From CAVRXQ01 sp963831155 (GTDB lineage Bacteria > Actinomycetota > Acidimicrobiia > Acidimicrobiales > Bog-793): 64,000 bases of DNA. The notes below the pieces were generated by a model. The model had not been told where the DNA came from. It searched no databases and saw only the letters and a program-made list of their open reading frames with translations. The stretch spans positions 744,001-808,000 of the forward strand of contig CAWHOY010000005.1 in NCBI GenBank assembly GCA_963831155.1, read 5' to 3'. Position numbers and translations under genes: made by a program. This document shows, piece after piece, positions 40,422 to 49,414 of this stretch (positions are counted from its first letter, which is position 1; every line of letters starts with the position of its first letter).

Positions 40422-42496
40422 CCCTTACTGAGTCTCCAAGGGAATCGGCGGTCATCGACGCGCCGCGGGCGACCCTCGAGGTGAACAACCTCGAGGTCGT
40501 CTACCGCGTGCGCACGCACGAGCGACTCGCGCTGCGCAACGTCTCGTTCCACATCGGCCGCCAGGAATCCTTCGGTCTCGTCGGAGAATCGGGGTGCGGC
40601 AAGTCCACGACCGCGCTCGCGATCACGCGCTATCTGCCGCGCAACGGCCGAGTCAGCGGGGGCTCGATCGTCGTGAACGGTCGCGACGCCGCGACCCTCG
40701 AGGGACGCGCGCTGCGCGAGTTCCGGGCGCGGTCAGTGTCGATGGTCTATCAGGAGCCAGGGCGGGCGCTGAACCCCTCGATCCGCGTTGGGCGCCAAGT
40801 CGCCGAGGTTTACGAGATCGCTGGATTGCATCGCCACGACGCGTTCGGGCGCGCCGAGGAGATGCTGCGCGTCGTTCAGATCTCGGATCCTGGACGCGTC
40901 ATGCACAGCTATCCGCACCAGCTCTCTGGTGGGATGCTCCAGCGGATCATGATCGCGATGGCGCTCGCGACCGAGCCCTCGCTTTTGATCCTCGACGAGC
41001 CGACGACGGCGCTAGACGCGACCGTCGAGGCCGAAGTCCTGGACCTCATCCGACCTCTGCGAGATCAATTCCACACCTCGGTCCTGTTCATCAGCCACAA
41101 CCTGGCGGTGATCGCAAAGATGTGCGATCGAGTCGGCGTGATGTACGCCGGCGAGATCATCGAACAGGGACCGGCGCGGGAGGTGTTCGAGAACCCCCGC
41201 CATCCGTACACCGTCGGGCTGCTGCGCTGTGTGCCTCGCGCGGGACAACGAAAAGACCACGACCGGCTCGACACGATCCCGGGGTTCCTGCCTGGCCTCG
41301 GCGAGGTCCAAACCGGTTGCGTGTTCGCCAAGCGCTGCGCGATCGTGAGGCCGCGCTGTTTTGAGGAGTCTCCGCCCCCCTACGAAGTGAGCGCGACGAG
41401 GACGTCGCGCTGTCACTTCCACGAAGAGGCGCCCTCGTTGCCCCGGACGACCCCGGTCGACGTCGCTCTCGCGACTCCCGACGAGACCGCCGAACCGGTG
41501 ATCCGCCTCCGCAACGTGTCAAAGACCTTCGACGTACGCGGCGAAAAGGTCTACGCGGTCGTCGGCGTCGACTTGGACCTCCGCCCGGGAGAGACCCTCG
41601 GCATCGTCGGCGAGTCCGGCAGTGGCAAAACGACGATTGCCCGCGTCCTCCTCGGGCTCTCCCCGGCCGACCCGGGCGCCGTCATCGACCTCGACGGAAT
41701 GAAACTTGCGCCCCTCGCAACGTCGCGCAGCGCCGCGGAGTTAAAGGCTCTACAGATCATCTTCCAGAACCCCGATTCCGCACTCAACCGCCGCCACAGC
41801 GTCCGGCACATCATCACCCGATCGCTGAAAAAGCTCGCCAGGCTGTCGGGCGAGGCGCTCGAGGAACGGTTGATAGAAGTCATCCACTCGGTTCGGATGG
41901 AGGAACGGCTTCTCGACCTTCGCCCGTACCAGCTCTCGGGCGGGCTGAAACAACGCGTCGCGATCGCCCGCGCGTTCGCCGGCGCGCCGCGCGTGCTTGT
42001 CTGCGACGAGCCGACGTCGGCGCTCGACGTCTCGGTACAGGCGGCGATCTTGAACCTGCTTGCAGACCTGCAAAGTCGTGAGCGCGTGACATACATCTTC
42101 ATCTCCCACGACTTGGGCGTCGTCCGCTACCTCTCGGACCGCATCACCGTTTTGTATCTCGGTCGGGTGATGGAGTCGGGACTCTCCGAGACGATTTTCT
42201 CGGGCGCCCACCACCCGTACACCGAGGCACTGTTGTCGGCCCGACCGACACTCGATGGTGCCCAGCGCGAGCGGATCCGTCTTGAAGGCGAGATCCCGAG
42301 CGCCGCCCACGCGCCGTCTGGATGCGTCTTCCACACGCGCTGTCCGAGACTGCTCCCGAGTGGCATTTGTCAGTCGGTCGAGCCCCCGCTTGTCGAAGTC
42401 GAACCGGACCATCTCATGCGGTGCCACATCCCGATCGAAGAGCTCAGGCGATTGCAGACAGACGGGCAGCCGCCGCGTCGACCTGCCGACTACTAG
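40418..42496 (+). CDS. Fused double ATPase of the Opp/Dpp-type importer (DppD-DppF)
   Basis: 692 residues holding two complete ATPases. First: Walker A GESGCGKST, signature LSGGMLQRIMIAMA, Walker B LLILDEPTTALD and the oligopeptide C-terminal HPYTVGLLRCVPRAG with Cys cluster. Second: GESGSGKTT, LSGGLKQRVAIARA, VLVCDEPTSALD and HPYTEALLSARPTL. Usually these are two proteins; the fusion occurs in some lineages. GTG 40418 overlaps the DppC stop, which rules out the earlier open frame. Powers import with the two permeases. Confidence 0.93.
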   Translation: MTLTESPRESAVIDAPRATLEVNNLEVVYRVRTHERLALRNVSFHIGRQESFGLVGESGCGKSTTALAITRYLPRNGRVSGGSIVVNGRDAATLEGRALREFRARSVSMVYQEPGRALNPSIRVGRQVAEVYEIAGLHRHDAFGRAEEMLRVVQISDPGRVMHSYPHQLSGGMLQRIMIAMALATEPSLLILDEPTTALDATVEAEVLDLIRPLRDQFHTSVLFISHNLAVIAKMCDRVGVMYAGEIIEQGPAREVFENPRHPYTVGLLRCVPRAGQRKDHDRLDTIPGFLPGLGEVQTGCVFAKRCAIVRPRCFEESPPPYEVSATRTSRCHFHEEAPSLPRTTPVDVALATPDETAEPVIRLRNVSKTFDVRGEKVYAVVGVDLDLRPGETLGIVGESGSGKTTIARVLLGLSPADPGAVIDLDGMKLAPLATSRSAAELKALQIIFQNPDSALNRRHSVRHIITRSLKKLARLSGEALEERLIEVIHSVRMEERLLDLRPYQLSGGLKQRVAIARAFAGAPRVLVCDEPTSALDVSVQAAILNLLADLQSRERVTYIFISHDLGVVRYLSDRITVLYLGRVMESGLSETIFSGAHHPYTEALLSARPTLDGAQRERIRLEGEIPSAAHAPSGCVFHTRCPRLLPSGICQSVEPPLVEVEPDHLMRCHIPIEELRRLQTDGQPPRRPADY

Positions 42497-42537
42497 AGCG
42501 ACTCGACAGCGCGGTCCAGCGCGGAAAACCCGCGCGC

Positions 42538-43641
42538 TCATGCGGCGAAAACGACGACCCCCCGGGCAAGCTTGCCGGCCACCATGTCGGCGAAGGCGTC
42601 GTTGATCTCCTCGAGCGCGTAAGTGCGGGTGACAAGTCGCTCGAGCTGCAGACGTCCCTCGGCGTACAGATCGAGGATCATCGGCATGTCCCGACGGGGC
42701 CGGCACGAGCCATAAAGGCTTCCTGTGACGATCTTCTCGTGGCGCACAAGCGCCGGGCCGGGGAGGGACACCGATGCGTCGGCCGCCGGGATGCCCACAC
42801 AGACGACCGTTCCGCCCCGCGCGGTGACATCGAACGCCGAGCGAACGAGCTCGGATCGCCCCGCCGATTCGATCGCGACGTCGGCACCTTCTCCGTCCGT
42901 GAGAAAAGAGATCGCCGCTTCGACGTCGTCAGTCGTCGGGTCGAGGGCGTGGGTAGCGCCGACTTCGAGAGCCAGCGCGCGCTTTGCCGGCGCGGGGTCG
43001 ACCGCGATGATCAGTCCGGCGCCGGTGACGCATGCACCCATCACCGCCGAGAGCCCGACCCCGCCCGAGCCGAAGATGACGACGGTCGATCCCGGGCGTG
43101 CACGGGCGCGATTGACGACCGCACCGAAGCCGGTCATCACCGCGCATCCGACGAGCGACGCGACCGGCAACGAGACGTCCTGTCGGATCGGCACGCAACA
43201 TGCCTCGTCGACGACGACCTCCTCGGCAAACGTCGACAAAAACGAATAGTGGTAGAGCGGCTCACCGCGGAGCGAAAGCCTGCGTTCGCCCGAAACGAGC
43301 GTCCCTGCAAGGAGCGACGGCGCGGCGACCGAGCAGAGATTCGGCCGGCCGGACTCGCAAAAGCGGCAGTGTCCACAGCTCGGAACCCAGGACAAGACGA
43401 CGTGGTCACCGGGCTTGACGAGCCGCACGCGCTCGCCGACTTGCTCGACGATGCCTGCCCCCTCATGGCCAAGTACACATGGCGTCGGCGACGGAATCGC
43501 CCCCGTCAAGGTGTGCCAGTCACTGGCGCAGACGCCGGTCGCCGCGAGGCGAACCCGAACCTCTTCGGGTCCCGGCTGGGCGAGGTCGACGTCGAGGACT
43601 TCCAACTTCTCGTTTGGTGCGAACAGGACCGCCGCCCGCAT
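42538..43641 (-). CDS. Zinc-dependent alcohol dehydrogenase (class III-like MDR)
   Basis: 367 residues. Catalytic zinc ligands CASDWH, GHEGAG and the Cys in LVGCAVMTGFGAV; structural zinc loop CGHCRFCESGRPNLC; NAD motif VVIFGSGGVGLSAV. Related to class III (formaldehyde/S-thiol adduct) and other long-chain ADHs. ATG 43641 has AGGAGGGG upstream. Convergent with the ATPase gene and divergent from the flavoprotein at 43828. With Fae and an aldehyde dehydrogenase nearby, an aldehyde or formaldehyde role is possible but not shown. Confidence 0.9.
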   Translation of the reverse strand: MRAAVLFAPNEKLEVLDVDLAQPGPEEVRVRLAATGVCASDWHTLTGAIPSPTPCVLGHEGAGIVEQVGERVRLVKPGDHVVLSWVPSCGHCRFCESGRPNLCSVAAPSLLAGTLVSGERRLSLRGEPLYHYSFLSTFAEEVVVDEACCVPIRQDVSLPVASLVGCAVMTGFGAVVNRARARPGSTVVIFGSGGVGLSAVMGACVTGAGLIIAVDPAPAKRALALEVGATHALDPTTDDVEAAISFLTDGEGADVAIESAGRSELVRSAFDVTARGGTVVCVGIPAADASVSLPGPALVRHEKIVTGSLYGSCRPRRDMPMILDLYAEGRLQLERLVTRTYALEEINDAFADMVAGKLARGVVVFAA

Positions 43642-43827
43642 TTGTACGCCCCTCCTGGCCGTTTCGGGCTCGATGCCGGGGTTGCCAAGCCTCGACGCGG
43701 CCAATGGCCGTTCTAACCGTGCCACGTTGATTGGGCGAGCGGACCGCTCCAGTATCGCGTCGATGAACTCCAATCGACAGCGCGCAGTCGTCCGACGAGA
43801 ATCGGCTCGTCCCCCGAAGGAGGTGTC

Positions 43828-45234
43828 ATGACCGAGGTGTACGACCTCATCGTCATCGGCGGTGGCCCAGGTGGCGAGCACGCCATCGGACGCTCGACCG
43901 CCGCTGGTCTTTCGACGCTGCTGATCGAATCCGAACTCGTCGGTGGCGAGTGCTCGTATTGGGGCTGCATCCCGAGCAAAACGCTCATACGCCCGACCCA
44001 GGTCCTCCACGTCGCGGCGAAGGTCCCCGGAGCACGCGAGGCGATAACGCGAACAGTCGATGTTGACGCCGCCCTCGCGCACCGAAATTGGATGGTTTCG
44101 GACTGGGATGACGCAGGCCAGGTTGGGTGGGTCGAGAACGCCGGCGCGACGTTCGTGCGCGGCCGGGGACGTCTCGTCGGTGAGCGAGCCGTCGAAGTCG
44201 AGGCGAGCGACGGTTCGACAACACGCTACGAAGCTCGGCGCGCGGTCATCGTCGCCGTCGGGTCGGAAACTGTCTTCCCGCCGCTCCCCGGGCTTTCCGA
44301 AGCCCGCGTCTGGACCAATCGGGAAGTCACGGCAGCCCAGTCCGCCCCCGGGAGCCTCATCGTCTTGGGAGGTGGCGCGGTCGGAGTCGAGATGGCACAG
44401 GCGTGGAAGCGGCTCGGGACCGCCTCGGTGGCCGTCATCGAGGCGGCGCCACGGCTGTTGCCAGCCTCTGAACCATTCGCGAGCGAAATGCTCGCCGAGG
44501 CCTTTGCCGCGGAAGGCATCGACGTGCACCTCGGCCGGCGTGCGACCCAGGTCGAGCGACCCGACGCGACGAGCGCCGTGTCCGTGACCCTCGACGACGG
44601 CACGACACTTACCGCCAAAGAGTTGTTGTTATCGGTCGGCAGACGGCCACGCACTTCATCGCTCAACCTGGAGGCGTTCGGTTTAACGCCGGGAAAACCC
44701 CTCGCCGTCGACTCGGAGCTGCGTGTCTCGGGGGTGCCCGGTGGTTGGCTCTACGCGATCGGCGACACGAACGGCATCGCCCTTTTGACGCACATGTCGA
44801 AGTATCAAGCGCGCATCGCGGTTCGCTGCATTCTTGGCGAGCACGTCGAAGACATCGCCGACCACGGCGCAATACCAGCAGTCGTCTTCACGGATCCTCA
44901 AGTCGCGAGCGTCGGTTTGACCGAGGCTTTGGCCCGAGAAACGGGTCGCGCGATTCGGACTTCACGCGTCAGCATCAGCGATGTGTCCGCGGCAGCGATC
45001 GTTGAGGACGGGATCACCGGAGCCGCGCAGCTCGTCATCGACGAGGAGGACGAGCGAATCGTCGGAGCTACCTTCGTCGGACCGGACGTTTCCGATTGGC
45101 TACACGCCGCGACCGTCGCGGTTGTCGGCCGCGTACCGCTTCAACGGATGCGGCACGCAGTCGCAGCGTTCCCGACGATGTCGGAGGTCTGGCTCGAACT
45201 CGTGGAGTCCGTCTTCGCGCCCTCGTCGTCCTGA
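43828..45234 (+). CDS. Lipoamide-dehydrogenase-like pyridine nucleotide-disulphide oxidoreductase
   Basis: 468 residues. FAD motif LIVIGGGPGGEHA, redox-active disulphide in GGECSYWGCIPSK (C-4x-C), NAD motif IVLGGGAVGVEMAQ, and FAD motif WLYAIGDTNG. At the C-terminal dimer loop, active lipoamide dehydrogenases have HPTxxE; here it is FPTMSE, so the catalytic base His is absent. It may use another oxidant, such as a quinone or a thiol disulphide, rather than dihydrolipoamide. ATG 43828 with AAGGAGG. Confidence 0.85.
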   Translation: MTEVYDLIVIGGGPGGEHAIGRSTAAGLSTLLIESELVGGECSYWGCIPSKTLIRPTQVLHVAAKVPGAREAITRTVDVDAALAHRNWMVSDWDDAGQVGWVENAGATFVRGRGRLVGERAVEVEASDGSTTRYEARRAVIVAVGSETVFPPLPGLSEARVWTNREVTAAQSAPGSLIVLGGGAVGVEMAQAWKRLGTASVAVIEAAPRLLPASEPFASEMLAEAFAAEGIDVHLGRRATQVERPDATSAVSVTLDDGTTLTAKELLLSVGRRPRTSSLNLEAFGLTPGKPLAVDSELRVSGVPGGWLYAIGDTNGIALLTHMSKYQARIAVRCILGEHVEDIADHGAIPAVVFTDPQVASVGLTEALARETGRAIRTSRVSISDVSAAAIVEDGITGAAQLVIDEEDERIVGATFVGPDVSDWLHAATVAVVGRVPLQRMRHAVAAFPTMSEVWLELVESVFAPSSS

Positions 45235-45263
45235 GGGACGTCGAATCCCGAATCGCGATCCGG

Positions 45264-46607
45264 CTACGTCTGGGTGGCCCGCTGTGATTCCCGCGTCGAG
45301 GCGCTGATCGCGGAAACAGCCTCACCGGTCGGCTCTGCTCGTGGCGACAATCGCTGCGGCGCGCTGCGCCACATCCACGCCATCGCCACACATCCAACAA
45401 GCGACAGCGCCGCCGCCAAGGTGAACGGGACCCTCGGATCGATCGCAAACAGCGCGCCTGCCGCGGCGGCCGACACCGCGGTCGCGGCGGTGCGCCCCGT
45501 CTCGAGCAGCCCCTGTGCCTCACCTTGTGCCGCTTGAGAGGTGGCGTCGGTCAGGATCAACACCGCCGCAGGGGCTCCGATCACCGAACATGCCGCCTCC
45601 AGCGAGCCGAGCCCGACGAGCCAACCCACCGAATGGAGGAAGGGGTAGATCGAGCAGAACACTGCCGACAACCCGAGTCCGCCGATGGCGAGCACTCTGC
45701 GATTCATGCGGCCAGCGAGCCTCCCGGCGGGAATCGACAACGCGGCAAAAGGCAACGCGAATAACGTCCACGACAGCCCGATGTCGAACGTCGACGCGTG
45801 TCGGGACCGCAGCAACAGTGTCCAGCAAGATTCGTACACGCCGACAAGCAGCCCGGTCGCGAAAAAGGCGACGATGACGCCGACGATCGCCGCGTTCAGC
45901 TGGACGCGCGAACGCTCACGGGTCGCCCCGAGAGCGGCGGGATTCGCGCCCACGAGTGATCCGAACTCGTCGACGAGGCGTCTCTCCGGCGCGGCTATGT
46001 CCGTCGGCAGATTCACCGCCCGACGGTCTCCTGTAACGGCCGCGAGCGGGACCAGCGCGACGCCACCCGCGACCGCGCCGACAAGAAAGAGCAGCCGCAT
46101 CGATGACTGCCCGATGATGCTGCCAACGAGCGGACCGATCGCAAGCGCGAGCATCTGGCTGCCGTACAAGGCGCCGAAGGATCCGCCGCGATCGCTGGCC
46201 TGCACGCGGGCGCCGATCGTCGCGGCGGACGCGACCGTCACCGCGCCGGCTCCGATGCCCTGGAGCGAGCGGAACAGGATTGCAAACCACGGGCCGTGCA
46301 AGAGCGCGAAGCCGATGTTTCCCGCCACAAAAAGAAGCAGCCCAACGACGATCACCTCTCGCCGACCGAAACGGTCCGAGATTCTCCCTGCCGGGTATTG
46401 GGTGAGAACGCTGGCCGCGAAGTACGAGGCCATGACGAGACCGACGAGGCCGGGCGTGGAGCCTTCGCTGCGCAGATAGCTCGGAAGGAGCGGCAAGATC
46501 GCGCTTCCTCCGACCCACAACAGGAACGTTGTCGCGCTCAATGCCACGACGAGGCGACGCTGAGATTGATCGTGCGGAAGTCCGAATGACCTGCGGCGCT
46601 CCACCAA
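45264..46607 (-). CDS. Major facilitator superfamily transporter (drug-efflux type)
   Basis: 447 residues, 12 helices, loop motif AGRISDRFGRREVIVVG after helix 2 and a GxxxG-rich helix 5 (LALAIGPLVGSIIG). Resembles multidrug efflux MFS proteins. A polar loop with an RRLVDEFGSLVG segment separates the halves. Starts GTG 46607. Convergent with the flavoprotein; only 30 bp separate the stops. Substrate unknown. Confidence 0.82.
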   Translation of the reverse strand: MVERRRSFGLPHDQSQRRLVVALSATTFLLWVGGSAILPLLPSYLRSEGSTPGLVGLVMASYFAASVLTQYPAGRISDRFGRREVIVVGLLLFVAGNIGFALLHGPWFAILFRSLQGIGAGAVTVASAATIGARVQASDRGGSFGALYGSQMLALAIGPLVGSIIGQSSMRLLFLVGAVAGGVALVPLAAVTGDRRAVNLPTDIAAPERRLVDEFGSLVGANPAALGATRERSRVQLNAAIVGVIVAFFATGLLVGVYESCWTLLLRSRHASTFDIGLSWTLFALPFAALSIPAGRLAGRMNRRVLAIGGLGLSAVFCSIYPFLHSVGWLVGLGSLEAACSVIGAPAAVLILTDATSQAAQGEAQGLLETGRTAATAVSAAAAGALFAIDPRVPFTLAAALSLVGCVAMAWMWRSAPQRLSPRAEPTGEAVSAISASTRESQRATQT

Positions 46608-46735
46608 ATCAACGTAGCGGCTTCGGCATTTTGTGCCGTGTTCGATACGCTCCCTGCGTGGCGCGACTGTCGACAGGGCGCCAAATAGCTGAAGGCGCTA
46701 TCCGCTGATGGCGCGCGTCCTCGCGAACACGACCG

Positions 46736-47914
46736 ATGAATGAGGAAGGGGCGACGGACATTCCGGGCGTCTCGCTCAGCACCATCGCTCGTGAATGGAC
46801 CCGGATCGGCGTCATCGGATTCGGCGGTCCGCCGGCGCACCTTTCGTTACTCCGCCGCCTTTGCGTCCAACGGCGGGGGTGGATGACCGATGCGGAATTC
46901 GAAGACGGCATCGCCGCGACGAATCTGCTTCCTGGTCCGGCCTCGACGCAGATGGCCATCTATTGCGCGTGGCGCCTCCGGCGAGTGCCGGGAGCGATCG
47001 TCGGCGGCGTCGGGTTCATCCTCCCGGGGTTCGTCGCCATAGTGGCGCTCTCGGTGCTCTTCTTCGCCCGACGTCCCCCACTGCTCGTCCGCGGAGCCGC
47101 AGCCGGCGCCGGAGGCGTGGTTGCCGCCGTCGCACTGGCGGCGGCGCTCTCACTTGTCGGCGCGAGCCGCCGGCGCGCCTCAACCGGCTCCGTCGCGCTC
47201 GCTCGCTGGTCGGCGTACCTCGTCGCGGGCGCGCTGGCCGCCGCGCTCGACGGAGAATTCTTGGTCATCGTGCTCGTCGCGTGCGGAGCGCTCGAAGTCG
47301 TGGCGCGCGGGGTCGTTCGGCGTGGTGACTCAGCACACGCGTTCGCGCCGATCGCGCTCGGCGCGACAGTCACAGCGGCCGGCGTCGGCGCGCTCGTCTG
47401 GGAAGCCTTCAAAGTCGGGGCGCTGTCCTACGGGGGCGGGTTCGTGATCATCCCGCTGATGCAGCACGACGTGGTGCACCTCTACCACTGGATGTCCAAC
47501 GGCCAGTTCCTCACCGCGGTGGCGCTTGGACAAATCACGCCCGGCCCGGTCGTGCTTACCGTCGCCGCGGTCGGCTACGCGGCCTCCCGCTACTCCGGCG
47601 CGGCGATCGCGACGGTGTGTGCCTTCTCGCCGTCGTTCGCCTTCGTCGTTTTCGGTGGCCCTTACTTCGAGCGCCTCCGGACGAGTCCCGTGGCCCAAGC
47701 GGTGCTCGCAGGGGCGGGCCCCTGCGCGATCGGCGGAATCGCGGGGTCGGCGATCCCCCTGGGACTCGCGATCGCCCACGTCTGGCAGATTCTCGTGCTC
47801 GCAGGCGGCGTTCTTTGGCTCGTCATCCTGCGCCGCAACATCGTCGTCGGACTGATCGCCGCCGCCGCCCTCGGGGTGATTGCGGCCGCCGGCGGGCTTC
47901 CGGTCGGTCGCTGA
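46736..47914 (+). CDS. chrA: Chromate transporter family protein (long form, two CHR domains)
   Basis: 392 residues. Both CHR repeats have their hallmark motifs: first FGGPPAHL with LPGPASTQMAIY, second YGGGFVIIPLMQ with GQITPGPVVLTVAAVGY. Around ten hydrophobic helices. Exports chromate or takes up sulphate-like oxyanions driven by the proton gradient; many homologues are unproven. ATG 46736. A terminator-like hairpin overlaps its stop. Confidence 0.9.
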   Translation: MNEEGATDIPGVSLSTIAREWTRIGVIGFGGPPAHLSLLRRLCVQRRGWMTDAEFEDGIAATNLLPGPASTQMAIYCAWRLRRVPGAIVGGVGFILPGFVAIVALSVLFFARRPPLLVRGAAAGAGGVVAAVALAAALSLVGASRRRASTGSVALARWSAYLVAGALAAALDGEFLVIVLVACGALEVVARGVVRRGDSAHAFAPIALGATVTAAGVGALVWEAFKVGALSYGGGFVIIPLMQHDVVHLYHWMSNGQFLTAVALGQITPGPVVLTVAAVGYAASRYSGAAIATVCAFSPSFAFVVFGGPYFERLRTSPVAQAVLAGAGPCAIGGIAGSAIPLGLAIAHVWQILVLAGGVLWLVILRRNIVVGLIAAAALGVIAAAGGLPVGR

Positions 47915-47947
47915 CCTGAGCCCTGTCCAGCGGACAGCGCTCAGGTC
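47913..47947 (+). terminator. Terminator-like hairpin after chrA
   Basis: GACCTGAGC and CTGTCC on the left pair with GGACAG and GCTCAGGTC on the right across a 3-base loop, with one C/C mismatch. No T-run. Confidence 0.6.
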
Positions 47948-48084
47948 GCAAAGGAGGAAAGCCGACCGCCAACGGCTGAAATGTGACGATTTGGTTTCAG
48001 TCACCTTCGGTGAATGAGTAAAGTCTCGCCAACGAAGCCGCCGACTTCTCGGCGCACTCCGTGTTGACCCAAAGGGGGAGTTTT

Positions 48085-49317
48085 ATGCATCGAAAGTTCA
48101 TTCGCCTCGGCGTGCCCTTTATCGCCGCGGCGCTCGCGCTCGGCATGCTCACGGGCGTCGCTTCGGCGTCTAAGTCGCACAGCTCCGAGAAGACCTACAC
48201 GATCGCCTACGAGGGCCCGCTTTCCGGTGGTGACTCCGCCCTCGGTTTGCTGCAGAACAACGCGGTCGAGGTCGCGATCAACTTCGCCGATGAGGGCAAG
48301 ACCTTCGGCAAACTGCCGTTCAAGCTCGCCTTCAAGGAGGCGGACGACCAGGGGTCTGGCACGCTCTCGCCCGCTGCGGCGCAGTCGCTGATCACCGACA
48401 GCAACGTCATCGCCGTTGTCGGTCCCGCCTTCTCGGGCGCGACCGCCGCCGCTGAGCCTTTGTACTCCGGCGCGCACATGGCGACAGTGAGCCCGTCGGC
48501 GACCCGCCCGTCGCTCGCCACGAGCGGCTGGCACAACTTCTTCCGTGTCGTCGCCGACGACAACCAGCAGGGACCGTCCGACGGTGACTACATCGCCAAG
48601 GCGTTGAAGGCGAAGTCGGCGTGGGTCCTCAACGACGGAAGCGCGTACGGTGCTGGTCTTGCGAGCGTCGTTGGCGGTCGCCTGACGACCGACGGTGTCA
48701 AGGTGACGACCGACACGGTCCTCGGCACGACCCAGTGCTCCGAAGGTACCGGTGACGTCTCTGAGTACGCTCCGGAAGCCTCGAAGATCGAGTCTTCGAA
48801 CCCGAGTGTCGTCTTCTACGGCGGCTACTACTGCGGTTTCGCGCACATGGTCGGCGCACTCCGTACGGCGGGATTCAAGGGCTACGTGATGTCCGGTGAC
48901 GGAAGCGAAGACCCGCACTTCATCATCGATTCGAGCCCGGCTTCCGACGCGAACGGCGCGTACTTGAGCACCGCGGGCGCGGCGCTCGGTACGACGACCC
49001 TCGACAAAGAGTTCGGCGCTGCCTTCAAGGCGAAGGCCGGCGAGCCGGTGGGCGAATACTCGCCGGAATCGTTCGACTCGACGAACGTGATCATCGACGC
49101 GATGCTCACCCTTTACAAAGAAGGCGGAACGGCGAAGATCACTCGTGCCAACATCGTGACCGAACTGCACAAGATCAGCTATGTCGGCATCACGAAGACG
49201 GTCAAATTCAAGACGGACGGCAACATCTATGGCGCGACGATCTTCATCTACCAGGTGAAGAACCTCAAGATCGTCCAACTCGGCAGTACGAAGCAACTGA
49301 TCGCGAAAGCGTCGTAG
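48085..49317 (+). CDS. livK: Branched-chain amino acid-type ABC transporter binding protein
   Basis: 410 residues, periplasmic-binding fold type I (LivK/Peripla_BP_6). Signal peptide FIRLGVPFIAAALALGML with Ala cleavage region, then TIAYEGPLSGGDSALGLLQ, AVVGPAFSGATAAAEPLY and SYGAG-like AYGAGLASVVGG. Binds Leu/Ile/Val or other amino acids (aromatic ones, given the kynU/tnaA neighbours). ATG 48085 with AAAGGGGGAG; the in-frame GTG 48061 is worse. A strong hairpin separates it from livH. Confidence 0.88.
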   Translation: MHRKFIRLGVPFIAAALALGMLTGVASASKSHSSEKTYTIAYEGPLSGGDSALGLLQNNAVEVAINFADEGKTFGKLPFKLAFKEADDQGSGTLSPAAAQSLITDSNVIAVVGPAFSGATAAAEPLYSGAHMATVSPSATRPSLATSGWHNFFRVVADDNQQGPSDGDYIAKALKAKSAWVLNDGSAYGAGLASVVGGRLTTDGVKVTTDTVLGTTQCSEGTGDVSEYAPEASKIESSNPSVVFYGGYYCGFAHMVGALRTAGFKGYVMSGDGSEDPHFIIDSSPASDANGAYLSTAGAALGTTTLDKEFGAAFKAKAGEPVGEYSPESFDSTNVIIDAMLTLYKEGGTAKITRANIVTELHKISYVGITKTVKFKTDGNIYGATIFIYQVKNLKIVQLGSTKQLIAKAS

Positions 49318-49345
49318 TAACTCCGCCGCTTTAGATCACCAAAGG

Positions 49346-49377
49346 CGTGGCCAGCTACCTTCGGGTAGCTGGCCACG
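49346..49377 (+). terminator. Strong hairpin between livK and livH
   Basis: 14-bp perfect stem CGTGGCCAGCTACC / GGTAGCTGGCCACG with a UUCG tetraloop, no T-run. Placed 29 bp after livK, 37 bp before livH: likely a partial terminator or mRNA-stabilising stem that keeps binding-protein levels above permease levels. Confidence 0.85.
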
Positions 49378-49414
49378 ACTCGTGTACGAGGTAATGGGGG
49401 GGTACCCGGAGTAG

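Noticed and set aside
48001..49296. Long minus-strand open frame opposite livK
   Set aside because: Arg/Val-rich antisense translation without domains; livK has signal peptide, start and conserved fold.
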